A DNA stretch of 64,000 nt, taken from contig NZ_MSCJ01000001.1 of the NCBI RefSeq assembly GCF_002954615.1, positions 248,001-312,000 on the forward strand, given 5' to 3'. Shown here in pieces: positions 1-9,742 of this stretch. The DNA is from Photobacterium angustum (lineage in GTDB: Bacteria > Pseudomonadota > Gammaproteobacteria > Enterobacterales > Vibrionaceae). The notes beneath the pieces were generated by a model that was not told the DNA's origin, made no database searches, and saw only the letters and a program-made list of their open reading frames with translations. How positions within the stretch are numbered: position 1 is the first letter of the stretch; the number at the start of each line of letters is the position of its first letter. The position numbers and the translations under genes are program-made.

Positions 1-475
1 AAATGCCTTCAGTGATCAAGTTATTCAATTGTGTTAACTGATGTTCTGTCTCTTCTAATGAATGGATCAGGATTTGACGTTCAGAAGTATCAATTGAATG
101 TAGAATAATATGTTGGACTGCGCCGTTGCTATCTAATAATGGAGCAAGACTAAAATGTAGACTTGATTCATATCGGCTATCGTTAAGCACGACTTCAGCC
201 TCAATACTCTCGCCATTAAATGCACGTTCATAGTAAGGTTTAAGGGAGTGATAATAATGTTGACCTAAGACATTGGTGTCGTTATTGCCGAGTAATTCTT
301 CTCGCTCAAGGCCACTGATTTCACTAAAGCGATTATTCACCGCGTGATAGTTATGTTGGCGATCAAGGATGGCAAAAAAGAAGGGGCTATTATCCGTCAG
401 CAAAGGAAACCAATAATCTAGTTGCTCTGTTGGCATGTCGTCACCATTCTCCATAATTTGTGCAGATATGTGCAT
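1..475 (-). CDS. PAS-domain signalling protein, N-terminal part (cut by window edge)
   Basis: An open frame on the minus strand runs off the left edge, so only about the first 158 residues are visible. They read as a PAS domain: an N-terminal stretch DNSPFFFAILDRQ, then NRFSEISGLEREELLG, and a beta-rich end (SSLHFSLAPLLDSNGAVQHI). These are typical of PAS sensory modules. After it comes a helical linker (SLEETEHQLTQLNNLITEGI) that looks like the start of a second PAS domain. The output domain (kinase, GGDEF/EAL or other) lies outside the window. Three in-frame ATGs (475, 454, 436) are possible starts. Only the one at 436 has a GGAG upstream, about 12 nt away, so the true start may be 436. Confidence 0.7.
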   Translation of the reverse strand, partial: MHISAQIMENGDDMPTEQLDYWFPLLTDNSPFFFAILDRQHNYHAVNNRFSEISGLEREELLGNNDTNVLGQHYYHSLKPYYERAFNGESIEAEVVLNDSRYESSLHFSLAPLLDSNGAVQHIILHSIDTSERQILIHSLEETEHQLTQLNNLITEGI

Positions 476-663
476 TGCTGAATAGTAGGCAATCGTATTT
501 TTACTTATTTCTGTACTCTAACTCGAATATGCCCAACATAGCGAAAATTATTATCAACTTTGCTGAAACAGAAGCATTTTTTTTGACTCAAGGCATAAAA
601 CGAAATAGCGATCTTGCCATACAATCGAAGACTAAGTGCGATTTTAAACAGGAATAAATCATA

Positions 664-1185
664 GTGATTGCTCAACTTCGAAAACAACTAGTTCAACACG
701 GTCCTTCATTGCTACGTGTACCTGCCAAACTGACACCCTTTTCACTTCAGAAAAAAGTGATGTTGGATGGCTTAGCTATGGTTTTCAAAGAGGCACTAGA
801 GGATGGTGATTTTGAGTTTTTAGAAGATCGTTGGCTTAAAGTGGAAGTGCGGGATTTAGGCTTACAGTGGTTTATAAGTTACGAAGATGAAAAGTTAGTT
901 GTAGCAGAATCTTGTGAACAAGAAGATGTGAGTTTCAGTGGTGAGTGTAATGATTTAGTACTTATTGCTGCACGTAAGGAAGATCCTGATACACTGTTCT
1001 TCCAACGTCGTCTTCGAATTGAAGGGGATACTGAGCTAGGACTAGAAGTTAAAAACTTGATGGATAGTATCGATCTTGATTCTTTACCTGCTCCTGTGAA
1101 ATTTATTTTGCAGCAATCTGCCGATTTCATTCATCAAGGTATGCATGATCGCAGTGCTGCCCAAGAGGCCTTAAATGCTCATTAG
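664..1185 (+). CDS. ubiT: UbiT-like SCP2-domain ubiquinone biosynthesis accessory factor (YhbT)
   Basis: The product has 173 residues and matches the YhbT/UbiT family: a short N-terminal segment (LVQHGPSLLRVPAKLTPFSLQKKV) followed by one SCP2 sterol-carrier lipid-binding fold. In E. coli UbiT binds lipids and works with UbiU/UbiV in oxygen-independent ubiquinone synthesis. UbiU and UbiV are not in view; a PAS gene lies upstream instead. The start is GTG, with AGGA about 11 nt upstream. The 3' end overlaps the next gene by 11 nt, so the two are probably co-translated. Assignment is from overall sequence character; there is no catalytic motif to verify. Confidence 0.8.
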   Translation: MIAQLRKQLVQHGPSLLRVPAKLTPFSLQKKVMLDGLAMVFKEALEDGDFEFLEDRWLKVEVRDLGLQWFISYEDEKLVVAESCEQEDVSFSGECNDLVLIAARKEDPDTLFFQRRLRIEGDTELGLEVKNLMDSIDLDSLPAPVKFILQQSADFIHQGMHDRSAAQEALNAH

Positions 1186-1678
1186 ATCCGAAGCTCCCGC
1201 TGATATCTTAACTATTGATACGCTATTAAAAGCCGTATTTCCCACTGATGCTGAAGCTAAACTTGTTATGGCATTACGCGAAAATGGAAATCGAACCTTA
1301 TCGCTGGTGGCGTGTAATGATGAAGGTGAAGTGGTGGGTTATGCTTTTTTTAGCCCTGTAACGGTTGATGGTGTTGACACCAATTGGCAAGGCCTTGCGC
1401 CTTTAGCGGTTCGTGATGATTACCAAAATCAGGGAATTGGTTTGACGTTGCTTGAAGAAGCAAAAAGTGTACTCGCTGATTTTGACTACCCCGTTATAGT
1501 GGCGGTGGGGAATCCTGAATATTATGAAAAAGCGGGCTTTACAAAAGCCGTATTTCATCAACTAACCGCTACTTTGCCTGATACAGAAAATACGTTTATG
1601 GTTTATGAAGTTCTTCCTGAATCAGTCGCACAATATCAAGGTAAGGTTGAATACTGTAACGAATTTAACTCACTATAA
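1175..1678 (+). CDS. yhbS: GNAT-family N-acetyltransferase, YhbS-like
   Basis: A 167-residue GNAT acetyltransferase. The acetyl-CoA-binding segment reads LAPLAVRDDYQNQGIGLTLLEEA (about residues 73-95), with the Q-x-x-G-I-G pyrophosphate loop. The later PEYYEKAGF motif is typical of YhbS proteins. The gene overlaps ubiT by 11 nt, the same order as yhbT-yhbS in E. coli. The substrate is unknown. A good terminator hairpin follows at 1727, closing a two-gene operon. Confidence 0.8.
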   Translation: MLIRSEAPADILTIDTLLKAVFPTDAEAKLVMALRENGNRTLSLVACNDEGEVVGYAFFSPVTVDGVDTNWQGLAPLAVRDDYQNQGIGLTLLEEAKSVLADFDYPVIVAVGNPEYYEKAGFTKAVFHQLTATLPDTENTFMVYEVLPESVAQYQGKVEYCNEFNSL

Positions 1679-1726
1679 ATACAAATATTACGTATTTATT
1701 GATTAATGTTTTAACGTCTGACAATG

Positions 1727-1756
1727 AAAGCACAGTCATATCACGCTGTGCTTTTT
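1727..1756 (+). terminator. Rho-independent terminator after yhbS
   Basis: Stem AAAGCACAG (1727-1735) pairs with CTGTGCTTT (1745-1753), followed by a short T run. Confidence 0.7.
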
Positions 1757-1866
1757 ATGTTTAAAATCATTAGTATTGAGAAGTAAGATATCTAATTTCT
1801 ACATATAGCTAATTACTACATCGTGATAATTTGTTACTCATATAAATATAATTAGGACTGTCACCG

Positions 1867-2964
1867 ATGATCCCTCGCAGCATCACATCGCCAAAAAAAT
1901 TCATTATTGGTCAAGATTTACTTTCTCAACTTGATGTTTTTATAAAAGACTTTGGCAATAATGCCTTATTGATTTGTGATGATTTCATTTTAGAACGCGT
2001 TCAACAAGAAGCGGTGCCTTGTTTAGAACTTGCGGGGATCAAGGCATGTTGCGAGAAATTTCAGTATGAATGTACTGATAACGAAATTGAACGTTTACGT
2101 AAGATAGTAACAACACAAAATGCAAATGTTGTTGTTGGTATTGGTGGCGGTAAAACCATGGATGTGGCGAAAGCCGTTGCGCATTATGGCAATGCATCTG
2201 TGGTGATCTTCCCTACAATAGCCTCAAGTGATGCTCCTTGTACCGCCGTGTCTGTTATTTATAAAGAGAGCGGTGAATTTGATCGTTACTTGTTATTACC
2301 GCAAAACCCTGATGTGGTATTAGCAGATACTCGTATTATTGCTCAAGCACCGGAAAAATATTTTGCCGCGGGTATTGGTGATGCACTAGCGACCTTTTTT
2401 GAAACGCGTGCTTGTTGTTATGCTGCAGGACTCAATCTGGTACAAAAACGTGTGTCACGTACCGGACTTGGTATGGCTCTTATGTGTTATGAGCTGATTG
2501 TAGATAACGTTGAAATGGCAATGGAAGCCTTACGTCGTCAGGAAGTCACACCAGCATTAGAAGAGATGGTAGAAGCCATTGTGTATTTAAGTGGTGTGGC
2601 GGCAGAATCTGGCGGTATTGCGTGTGCACATGCGATTTGTAATGGCATGTCGTCACTTGAGAAATTTAAACATATTCAACATGGTGAAAAAGTAGCATTT
2701 GGCTTATTAGTACAATTGGTACTAGAGAAAGCCGATATTGAAGAAATAGAGAATGTTATTTACGTGATCAAAATGGCAGGGTTACCACTTACATTGGCTG
2801 ATTTTGGTATTGATGAATGGGTTGAAGATGATTGGCGTCAGATTGTTGATATTGCATGTTCTCCAAGTAACTCAATGAGTAATATGCCTGTTGCTGTGAG
2901 TGCAGAGCAAGTATACCAAGCGGTAATTGCGGCCAATGAATTAGCACAGCGTTATCACGATTAA
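1867..2964 (+). CDS. gldA: Glycerol dehydrogenase GldA
   Basis: A 365-residue iron/zinc-type alcohol dehydrogenase that oxidises glycerol to dihydroxyacetone with NAD. The NAD-binding glycine loop is GIGGGK (residues 91-96). Predicted metal ligands are Asp172 (GIGDALATFFE), His255 (ACAHAICNG) and His272 (IQHGEKVAFG), all conserved as in characterised GldA enzymes. Length is normal for the family. It is monocistronic: an intergenic gap precedes it and a terminator follows at 2985. No dihydroxyacetone kinase is nearby, so its metabolic partner must be elsewhere. Confidence 0.93.
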   Translation: MIPRSITSPKKFIIGQDLLSQLDVFIKDFGNNALLICDDFILERVQQEAVPCLELAGIKACCEKFQYECTDNEIERLRKIVTTQNANVVVGIGGGKTMDVAKAVAHYGNASVVIFPTIASSDAPCTAVSVIYKESGEFDRYLLLPQNPDVVLADTRIIAQAPEKYFAAGIGDALATFFETRACCYAAGLNLVQKRVSRTGLGMALMCYELIVDNVEMAMEALRRQEVTPALEEMVEAIVYLSGVAAESGGIACAHAICNGMSSLEKFKHIQHGEKVAFGLLVQLVLEKADIEEIENVIYVIKMAGLPLTLADFGIDEWVEDDWRQIVDIACSPSNSMSNMPVAVSAEQVYQAVIAANELAQRYHD

Positions 2965-2984
2965 GTTGATTTTATGTGAGAGAA

Positions 2985-3011
2985 ATACCGGCCTTGAGTC
3001 GGTATTTTTTT
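2985..3011 (+). terminator. Terminator after gldA
   Basis: Stem ATACCG (2985-2990) with CGGTAT (3000-3005), running into a T tract. Confidence 0.65.
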
Positions 3012-3135
3012 ATCTCTGCTTTGAGTAAGACTTTATGAGTACAACCGATACGTAATTTGGTAGGATCTGCGCTCATTGATCCTCATAGCGTGCTCAAGAC
3101 ATGCTGTGATTGATAGAAAAGATAGCAGGTGTGGA

Positions 3136-3537
3136 ATGAAACAACGTGATATTCAGGTTCTACAAGAAATGGGGCTCACTTATTGGCAGGTTAGAAAGCC
3201 TGAAATATTTCCCAATCAAGAGATCCCAGTCATCGATTTACCTGAACATTGCAAGTTACTATTGATAACCAATGATGAGCTTAATGAGCATGACGCTTGG
3301 CTTTTCGGACGGATCCTGAGCAGTATGAAACTAACGCCAGAACAAGCATTATGTTTACCGCTTGAAGCCGTTGAGCAAGTCGGTGAGCATCACTTAACAT
3401 GGTGTTGGTTTGCTGGTTGCCAAGGGGCTCACCCGACGGGCTGTCAGGTATTAAATTCCGTATCTTTACACTTAATGCATAATGATCCTTCATCGAAGAA
3501 AGCATTATGGCAACAGATCTGTAGTTATGACGTATAA
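3136..3537 (+). CDS. holD: DNA polymerase III psi subunit HolD
   Basis: A 133-residue protein beginning MKQRDIQVLQEMGLTYW, which matches the start of HolD (psi). Psi links the clamp-loader complex to chi and SSB. The frame is open upstream, but the ATG at 3136 is the start that aligns with family N-termini. The internal stretch KLLLITNDELNEHD is also characteristic. The 3' end overlaps rimI by 11 nt, the holD-rimI arrangement seen in many gammaproteobacteria. HolD diverges fast, so recognition leans partly on this neighbour. Confidence 0.85.
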   Translation: MKQRDIQVLQEMGLTYWQVRKPEIFPNQEIPVIDLPEHCKLLLITNDELNEHDAWLFGRILSSMKLTPEQALCLPLEAVEQVGEHHLTWCWFAGCQGAHPTGCQVLNSVSLHLMHNDPSSKKALWQQICSYDV

Positions 3538-3982
3538 AATTATTCCACTAGACACCCAGCATGTTGATGATGTTTGGCGTATTGAACAAGCGGCTCATGC
3601 TTTTCCATGGGCTGAGTCGATGATCCGTAAAGAGCCAAATCGTATTGCAGCAAATTATGTGTTAGTCGTTGATGATCAGGTAGTGGGTTACTGCTTTGGT
3701 CAATTAGTGGCGGGTGAAGGAACACTGTTAAATATCGCGATTGATCCTGCTCATCAACGAAAGGGATATGGCAAAGTGTTACTCAATGGTTTTATTGATG
3801 CGTTAGAAGCCAAGCAAGCGGAAGAGATTTGGCTAGAAGTCCGTGAGAGCAATACTGGTGCGTATAAACTTTATGAAGCAACAGGCTTTAATGAAACCAA
3901 TCGTCGTGTTGATTACTACCCAACGGAAAATGGTCGTGAAGATGCCTTGATCATGGCATATATGTTTATGCCTTTTGGCTAG
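3527..3982 (+). CDS. rimI: Ribosomal protein S18-alanine N-acetyltransferase RimI
   Basis: A 151-residue GNAT enzyme. RimI acetylates the N-terminal alanine of ribosomal protein S18. The acetyl-CoA loop is NIAIDPAHQRKGYGKVLL, and the C-terminal LEVRESNTGAYKLYEATGF is a RimI hallmark. The start ATG at 3527 lies inside the end of holD, giving translational coupling. A strong terminator shared with the convergent prfC follows. Confidence 0.92.
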   Translation: MTYKIIPLDTQHVDDVWRIEQAAHAFPWAESMIRKEPNRIAANYVLVVDDQVVGYCFGQLVAGEGTLLNIAIDPAHQRKGYGKVLLNGFIDALEAKQAEEIWLEVRESNTGAYKLYEATGFNETNRRVDYYPTENGREDALIMAYMFMPFG

Positions 3983-4008
3983 GCCTATAATCAGTGATCA
4001 AGTGATAT

Positions 4009-4040
4009 AAAAAAGCCGAGCGTGATGCTCGGCTTTTTTC
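4009..4040. terminator. Bidirectional terminator between rimI and prfC
   Basis: AAAAGCCGAGC and GCTCGGCTTTTTT form an 11-bp stem with a 5-nt loop. It has A-rich and T-rich flanks and so can serve both convergent genes. Confidence 0.85.
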
Positions 4041-4056
4041 TAGCTAGCTGAGGTGA

Positions 4057-5646
4057 TTAGTGCTCACGAGTTGCACGGAAATCAACTTCAGGGAAACGCT
4101 CTTTTGCAAGGTTTAAGTTAACCATAGTTGGGGCAATATAAGAGAGGTTATCGCCACCATCTAGTGCAAGGTTAGATTGGTTCTTACGCTTAAACTCTTC
4201 GAGTTTTTTCACGTCATTACACTCAACCCAACGTGCAGTTGCGACGTTAACGCCTTCATAGATCGCTTCAACGTTATATTCAGCTTTAAGACGGGCAACA
4301 ACCACATCAAACTGAAGTACACCAACCGCACCAACGATCAAATCGTTGTTTTGCAGTGGGCGGAATACCTGTACTGCGCCTTCTTCTGAAAGCTGTACCA
4401 GACCTTTTAATAGCTGCTTTTGCTTTAGTGGATCTTTCAGGCGAATACGACGGAACAATTCTGGTGCGAAGTTAGGGATACCAGCGAACTTCAGGTTTTC
4501 ACCTTGAGTGAAGGTATCACCAATTTGAATCGTACCGTGGTTATGTAGACCGATAATATCACCAGCATAAGCCGTTTCTGCGCGAGAACGATCACCTGCC
4601 ATAAACGTTACCGCATCAGAGATACTTACATTTTTGCCAGTACGAACATGGTTCATCTTCATACCTTGGGTGTAAGTACCCGATACAATACGCATAAAGG
4701 CAATACGGTCACGGTGTTTAGGATCCATGTTTGCTTGGATCTTAAATACGAAGCCAGAAAATTTATCTTCCGTTGCTTCAACTTCACGCTCATTAGCTTG
4801 GCGAGAAAGTGGTGCAGGTGCCCATGCTGTTAAGCCATCAAGCATATGATCAACACCAAAGTTACCCAGTGCTGTACCGAAAAATACCGGTGTTAGTTCA
4901 CCGGCTAAAAATAGCTCTTCATCAAATTCATTTGATGCGCCCATTACAAGCTCAAGCTCTTCACGAAGTTGTTCCGCAAGCTCTGTACCAACAGCTTCAT
5001 CAAGCTCTGGGTTTTCTAACCCTTTAATGATGCGTTGCTCTTGAATTGTGTGGCCTTGACCTGTGCTGTACAAGATCGTTTCATCACGGTGGATATGGTA
5101 AACACCTTTGAATTCTTTACCACAACCGATAGGCCATGAAATAGGGGCACAAGCCATACCTAATTCATTTTCTACTTCATCAAGAAGCTCCATTGGATCA
5201 CGAATATCACGGTCCAATTTGTTCATGAAAGTAACAATCGGTGTATCACGTAGACGCGTAACTTCCATTAACTTACGAGTACGATCCTCGACACCTTTTG
5301 CTGCATCGATAACCATTAAACATGAGTCAACAGCGGTTAGAGTACGGTAAGTATCTTCAGAGAAATCTTCGTGTCCTGGAGTATCAAGAAGGTTTACTAG
5401 GCACTCGTTATATGGGAACTGCATTACAGATGTAGTTACCGAGATACCACGTTCTTTTTCCATCTCCATCCAGTCTGACTTGGCGTGTTGGTTTGAACCA
5501 CGGCCTTTTACTGTACCGGCTTTTTGGATAGCGTTTCCGAATAACAGTACTTTTTCAGTAATGGTGGTCTTACCCGCATCGGGGTGAGAGATGATAGCGA
5601 AAGTACGACGTTTTGATACTTCGCCCTGAAACTGAGTTTGCGACAT
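4057..5646 (-). CDS. prfC: Peptide chain release factor 3 (RF3)
   Basis: A 529-residue translational GTPase that recycles RF1/RF2 from the ribosome. Visible motifs are the P-loop SHPDAGKTT near residue 20, the switch [14 protein letters not shown], and the base-specificity motif FMNKLDRD. The protein has full length for RF3 and the typical N-terminus ([16 protein letters not shown]). It stands alone on the minus strand. Confidence 0.97.
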   Translation of the reverse strand: MSQTQFQGEVSKRRTFAIISHPDAGKTTITEKVLLFGNAIQKAGTVKGRGSNQHAKSDWMEMEKERGISVTTSVMQFPYNECLVNLLDTPGHEDFSEDTYRTLTAVDSCLMVIDAAKGVEDRTRKLMEVTRLRDTPIVTFMNKLDRDIRDPMELLDEVENELGMACAPISWPIGCGKEFKGVYHIHRDETILYSTGQGHTIQEQRIIKGLENPELDEAVGTELAEQLREELELVMGASNEFDEELFLAGELTPVFFGTALGNFGVDHMLDGLTAWAPAPLSRQANEREVEATEDKFSGFVFKIQANMDPKHRDRIAFMRIVSGTYTQGMKMNHVRTGKNVSISDAVTFMAGDRSRAETAYAGDIIGLHNHGTIQIGDTFTQGENLKFAGIPNFAPELFRRIRLKDPLKQKQLLKGLVQLSEEGAVQVFRPLQNNDLIVGAVGVLQFDVVVARLKAEYNVEAIYEGVNVATARWVECNDVKKLEEFKRKNQSNLALDGGDNLSYIAPTMVNLNLAKERFPEVDFRATREH

Positions 5647-5863
5647 TAGCGTGTTCTTTTTTAATAAAAGTACTCCGTTGCTGCCGTATTACATCAAGCA
5701 AAGCAACAGAACAGAATGAATGGAGTGAGTTACTGCTTATTGTCGCTGATTTTAGCGCGAGACTCAATCTAGCTGTATAAGAATCATTAAGAGTAGGTAG
5801 AAATAATCATTAAGCTTATATTGAATAATCACTATCTGCGTATTAGTTACTACAGGAATATTT

Positions 5864-6640
5864 ATGATAGATACCCACTGCCATTTTGATTTTCCCCCCT
5901 TTAATGATGATCCAAAGCGAGCATTGATGTTGGCACAAGAGGGAGGGGTGAAACAGATAGTGATCCCAACAGTAGGGCAATCGAATTGGGCTAAAGTACA
6001 GCAGTTATGTGAGAGCTATCCTACACTTTATTACGGTTTAGGTATTCATCCTTTCTTTAGTGCAGAGCATACGAGTGATGTTTGTCAGCGTTTAAATTTT
6101 GAGCTGAAAGAGGCTGTTCAACAACCGCATTCAAAATGTATTGCTGTGGGGGAGTGCGGATTAGATTTTGCCATTGAAACCGTTGATAGAGAGTTACAAC
6201 GAACATGGTTACAAACACAATTGCAGTTAGCGAATACCTATCGTTTGCCGATTATTTTGCATTGCCGCAAAGCTTTTCCTGAGTTAGTGCGAGCCATAAA
6301 AGCAGATTCGCCATCTCAAGGTGGGGTCTATCATGGGTTTAGTGGCAGTTATCAACAAGCGGTTCAATTAATAGATCTAGGCTTAAAAATTGGTGTTGGC
6401 GGTACAATTACCTACGAGAGAGCGAAAAAAACGCGAGAGACTATCGCGAAATTACCACTCTCTGAGATTGTGTTAGAAACCGATGCGCCAGATATGCCCG
6501 TGTGTGGTTTCCAAGGTCAGCCCAATAGACCAGAGCGTTTAACCTATATAGCGGAGTCTGTTGCACTGCTAAAAGGGATAAATATAGAACAAGTCACCCA
6601 TGTTACAACCTTAACTGCACTTGAACTATATAAATTATAA
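5864..6640 (+). CDS. yjjV: TatD-family metal-dependent hydrolase YjjV
   Basis: A 258-residue TatD-type TIM-barrel hydrolase. Metal-binding motifs are visible: DTHCHFDFP at the N-terminus, GECGLDF (Glu ligand), ILHCRKAFPEL, VYHGFSGS and ETDAPDMP near the end. The combination with the Q-P-N-R-P segment is typical of the YjjV branch rather than TatD itself. The likely activity is a metal-dependent DNase/phosphoesterase. It is monocistronic. Confidence 0.88.
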   Translation: MIDTHCHFDFPPFNDDPKRALMLAQEGGVKQIVIPTVGQSNWAKVQQLCESYPTLYYGLGIHPFFSAEHTSDVCQRLNFELKEAVQQPHSKCIAVGECGLDFAIETVDRELQRTWLQTQLQLANTYRLPIILHCRKAFPELVRAIKADSPSQGGVYHGFSGSYQQAVQLIDLGLKIGVGGTITYERAKKTRETIAKLPLSEIVLETDAPDMPVCGFQGQPNRPERLTYIAESVALLKGINIEQVTHVTTLTALELYKL

Positions 6641-6668
6641 CCGTGACGTTGGTACAAAAGGTAAACGA

Positions 6669-6690
6669 TTGCGTAAAACGTTTGCGTTTC
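6669..6690. promoter_or_regulatory. LacI-family-type operator (CytR or PurR-like) before nupC
   Basis: TTGCGT occurs twice as a direct repeat (6669-6674 and 6682-6687). The segment CGTAAAACGTTTGCGT holds a perfect right half of the PurR/CytR-type palindrome around a central CG and an imperfect left half. It lies just before a CRP-like site and a nucleoside transporter gene, which favours CytR-type control. This is inferred by motif only. Confidence 0.45.
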
Positions 6691-6704
6691 ATGGGGGAGC
6701 TTTT

Positions 6705-6720
6705 TGTGATGGTGTTCACG
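6705..6720. promoter_or_regulatory. CRP (cAMP receptor protein) binding site
   Basis: TGTGA-N6-TCACG, one mismatch from the consensus TGTGA-N6-TCACA, about 150 bp before the nupC start. It is consistent with catabolite control of nucleoside uptake. Confidence 0.65.
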
Positions 6721-6867
6721 TATCGATTAACTCTTTCATGGATGTGGCATCAAAATTGTGAAGTTAGCATTACTTTGTCTGTACATCGATGGGTATAATG
6801 CGCACGACTCTTAATAGAGCCGAATTGTCGAGACGCCAAACTTAACTTAATAGGATAGACATAAACC

Positions 6868-8157
6868 ATGAGCATGTTTATGAGCCTGGTTGGGATGGTT
6901 GTACTGCTACTTATCGCGGTACTACTATCAGACAACCGTAAAGCAATTAATCTACGTACTGTTGGAGGCGCGTTCGCTATCCAATTTTTATTAGGTGCAT
7001 TCGTTCTTTATGTACCAGTTGGTCGTGATGTGCTATATGGCATGTCTCAGGCAGTTGCTAATGTTATTGCTTATGGTAATGACGGCATCAATTTCCTATT
7101 TGGCGGTCTAACATCGGACAAAATGTTTGAAGTGTTCGGTGGCGGCGGCTTCGTATTCGCACTACGCGTTCTTCCTGTTATTGTCTTCTTCTCCGCGTTG
7201 ATCAGTGTTCTTTACTACCTAGGTGTAATGCAAGTTGTTATCAACATCCTTGGTGGTGGTCTACGTAAAGTATTGGGTACTTCTCACGCTGAATCTATGT
7301 CAGCGACAGCAAACATTTTCGTTGGTCAAACAGAAGCACCACTAGTTGTTCGTCCATTCATACCTAAAATGACTCAGTCTGAGCTATTTGCGGTAATGTG
7401 TGGTGGCTTGGCGTCAGTTGCTGGTGGTGTACTTGCAGGTTACGCATCAATGGGTGTTCCTCTTGAGTACCTAATTGCAGCATCATTCATGGCAGCCCCT
7501 GGTGGTTTATTGTTTGCTAAAATCATTAAGCCAGAAACAGAGCAGCCTGTAGAGCAGCTTGCTGGTGATGACGAAGAAGGCGTTGAAAAACCAGCTAACG
7601 TTATTGACGCAGCAGCAGCAGGTGCATCATCTGGTATGCAACTTGCGCTAAACGTAGGTGCAATGCTTCTAGCGTTCATCGGTTTGATTGCTCTAATCAA
7701 CGGTATGCTTGGTGGTATCGGCGGTTGGTTCGGTATGCCTGAACTGACTCTTGAACTTATCCTAGGTTACATCTTCGCACCACTTGCGTACCTAATTGGT
7801 GTGCCATGGGGTGAAGCACAAGTGGCGGGTTCATTCATCGGTCAGAAGATTGTTGTTAACGAATTCGTGGCTTACCTAAACTTTGCACCGTACTTAAAAG
7901 ACGTGGCTGATGGCGGTATGGTTGTAGCACAAACAGGTGTTGCAATGACTGAGAAGACTAAAGCTATCATCTCATTCGCACTATGTGGTTTCGCAAACCT
8001 TTCATCGGTTGCAATCCTACTTGGTGGTCTAGGTGGCCTTGCTCCAAGTCGCCGTGCAGAGATTGCTCGCTTTGGTATGAAGGCAGTAGCAGCAGGTACA
8101 TTATCTAACCTAATGTCTGCAACGATTGCTGGTCTGTTTATCTCTTTAGCAATGTAA
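6868..8157 (+). CDS. nupC: NupC-family concentrative nucleoside transporter
   Basis: A 429-residue inner-membrane protein of the CNT/NupC family, which imports nucleosides with a cation gradient. Several hydrophobic spans are evident. The conserved stretches [25 protein letters not shown] and [20 protein letters not shown] include the residues that contact the nucleoside in CNT structures. It sits directly upstream of the deo genes, so it presumably feeds their products. CRP and LacI-type sites lie in its upstream region and a terminator follows. Confidence 0.92.
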   Translation: MSMFMSLVGMVVLLLIAVLLSDNRKAINLRTVGGAFAIQFLLGAFVLYVPVGRDVLYGMSQAVANVIAYGNDGINFLFGGLTSDKMFEVFGGGGFVFALRVLPVIVFFSALISVLYYLGVMQVVINILGGGLRKVLGTSHAESMSATANIFVGQTEAPLVVRPFIPKMTQSELFAVMCGGLASVAGGVLAGYASMGVPLEYLIAASFMAAPGGLLFAKIIKPETEQPVEQLAGDDEEGVEKPANVIDAAAAGASSGMQLALNVGAMLLAFIGLIALINGMLGGIGGWFGMPELTLELILGYIFAPLAYLIGVPWGEAQVAGSFIGQKIVVNEFVAYLNFAPYLKDVADGGMVVAQTGVAMTEKTKAIISFALCGFANLSSVAILLGGLGGLAPSRRAEIARFGMKAVAAGTLSNLMSATIAGLFISLAM

Positions 8158-8181
8158 TGTAGAGATAACCGAATAAAGAAG

Positions 8182-8212
8182 AACGCCTCAATGAAAATTG
8201 GGGCGTTTTTTT
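8182..8212 (+). terminator. Terminator after nupC
   Basis: AACGCCTCAAT pairs with ATTGGGGCGTT (one G-U pair) and is followed by a run of seven Ts. Confidence 0.8.
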
Positions 8213-8754
8213 ATGCCTGATATTTGTGTTGATAAAAGGTAATCAACAGTAAAAGTAAACATTATGGCTATTGTTCTAAATTAACTTCATAAAATCGATT
8301 GCGTTCCCTTTTCTTATATTCCACTCTGCTATTCTTATGCCACAGATTATGAGTGTGTGGATACAGTAGTATCAAGATCAGAAGTCATATAATGACGTAG
8401 GAAAGTGTCATTAACTGTTTCTGATTCTCTATTTTAGTAAACACATTATCCACTGGTGGAAACATAAGTTTGATAGGCTAAAGACAGTGGTCTTGCTATT
8501 ATTGAGCCTAACAAATACAGCGATTTGTAAGAGCGGGCGAGTTGATCGGCTCTTGCGCGGGAATAAGGATAAGTCATTTGGTAAGTATTCACTTACTAAA
8601 ACTTCAAGGAATCAAGTCCGCTCATTTGTTGCAGTAGTTCTTACTGCATTCGGTAGCCTAATGAATAATCATTAGCGTTTTACCTTCGTTTATACTGATA
8701 TTTAGAGCCTTATAGCTAAGTGCTCTAAATGTAATATTACGACTGGAGATAGTC
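8213..8754. other. Long upstream region of deoC, no confident gene
   Basis: About 540 bp without a convincing gene. It holds a GTG-started frame of 62 codons (8487-8675). The frame has a hydrophobic start (MVLLLLSLTNTAICKS) and a basic middle, but no clear ribosome site and no family I recognise. Also present are an ATTGCGTT sequence at 8298-8305 like those before nupC, and the inverted repeat listed separately. It may be a long deoC leader or control region. Confidence 0.4.
8700..8730. repeat. Inverted repeat just before deoC
   Basis: ATTTAGAGC (8700-8708) and GCTCTAAAT (8722-8730) form a perfect 9-bp inverted repeat with a 13-nt spacer, ending about 25 bp before the deoC start. It could be an operator or an RNA hairpin in the leader. 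Confidence 0.55.
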
Positions 8755-9531
8755 ATGAGCGATTTAAAAACTGCTGCACTACGTGCACTTAAATTAATGG
8801 ATTTAACAACACTGAACGATGACGACACTGATGCAAAAGTGATCGAGCTTTGTAAGAATGCAAAAACAGTGGTTGGTAATACAGCAGCAGTGTGTATTTA
8901 CCCTCGCTTTATCCCAGTAGCGAAAAAGCAACTACGTGAGCAAGGTACGCCAGATGTACGTATTGCAACGGTAACTAACTTCCCACACGGTAATGATGAT
9001 ATCGAGATTGCTGTTGCTGAAACCAAAGCGGCAGTGGCTTACGGTGCTGACGAAGTTGACGTAGTATTCCCATACCGCGCACTTATGGCTGGTAATGCTG
9101 ATGTTGGCTTTGAATTAGTGAAGCAATGTAAAGCAGCATGTGGCGATAACGTACTGCTTAAAGTTATTATCGAAACGGGTGAGCTAAAAACTGAAGCGCT
9201 AATTAAGCAAGCATCTGAAATTTCAATTAAAGCTGGTGCTGATTTTATTAAAACATCGACCGGTAAAGTGCCTGTTAATGCAACACCTGAATATGCACAA
9301 ATCATGCTTAACGTGATCAAAGATATGGGCGTTGCTAAAACTGTTGGTTTCAAGCCAGCAGGTGGTGTTCGCACAGCTGAAGATGCACAGCAATACCTAG
9401 CAATGGCTGATGATATTCTTGGTGCTAAGTGGGCTGATAGCCGTCACTACCGTTTTGGTGCATCGAGCTTACTTGCTAATTTGTTACACACACTAGGTGA
9501 AGGTGAAGAAGCGGCGCAAGGCGGCTACTAA
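8755..9531 (+). CDS. deoC: Deoxyribose-phosphate aldolase DeoC
   Basis: A 258-residue class I aldolase that splits deoxyribose 5-phosphate into acetaldehyde and glyceraldehyde 3-phosphate. The Schiff-base lysine motif FIKTSTGK is present, as are KVIIETGEL and the phosphate-binding [10 protein letters not shown] segment. The ribosome site GGAG lies 9-10 nt before the ATG. It is the first gene of the deo cluster and receives deoxyribose phosphate made by DeoA, DeoD and DeoB. Confidence 0.97.
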   Translation: MSDLKTAALRALKLMDLTTLNDDDTDAKVIELCKNAKTVVGNTAAVCIYPRFIPVAKKQLREQGTPDVRIATVTNFPHGNDDIEIAVAETKAAVAYGADEVDVVFPYRALMAGNADVGFELVKQCKAACGDNVLLKVIIETGELKTEALIKQASEISIKAGADFIKTSTGKVPVNATPEYAQIMLNVIKDMGVAKTVGFKPAGGVRTAEDAQQYLAMADDILGAKWADSRHYRFGASSLLANLLHTLGEGEEAAQGGY

Positions 9532-9540
9532 TCCTTTGTA

Positions 9541-9569
9541 AACAAGGTGGTGATGTACCACCTTGTTTT
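9541..9569 (+). repeat. Hairpin between deoC and deoA
   Basis: AACAAGGTGGT (9541-9551) and ACCACCTTGTT (9557-9567) form a perfect 11-bp stem with a 5-nt loop. Only four Ts follow, so it may be a partial terminator that lowers deoA expression or a stabilising 3' hairpin. Confidence 0.65.
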
Positions 9570-9742
9570 AACTCTTTGTCGGCATGATTAATGCCGTACT
9601 AATTCTTGAATTGGCTTTTTCCAGCACTGCATTTTCGCGGTTGTTGCCTTTTTTGCACCTAAAATTTAGAAATAAAGCAAAATAAAACACAATTTAAGCA
9701 TTGGTGACCCTACTTCGCTGAATTAAAAATAAGAGGAACAGC

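Noticed and set aside
460..657. 65-codon plus-strand frame before ubiT
   Set aside because: It lies in an intergenic stretch, has no clear ribosome site, and an antisense frame covers the same bases. I found no family resemblance.
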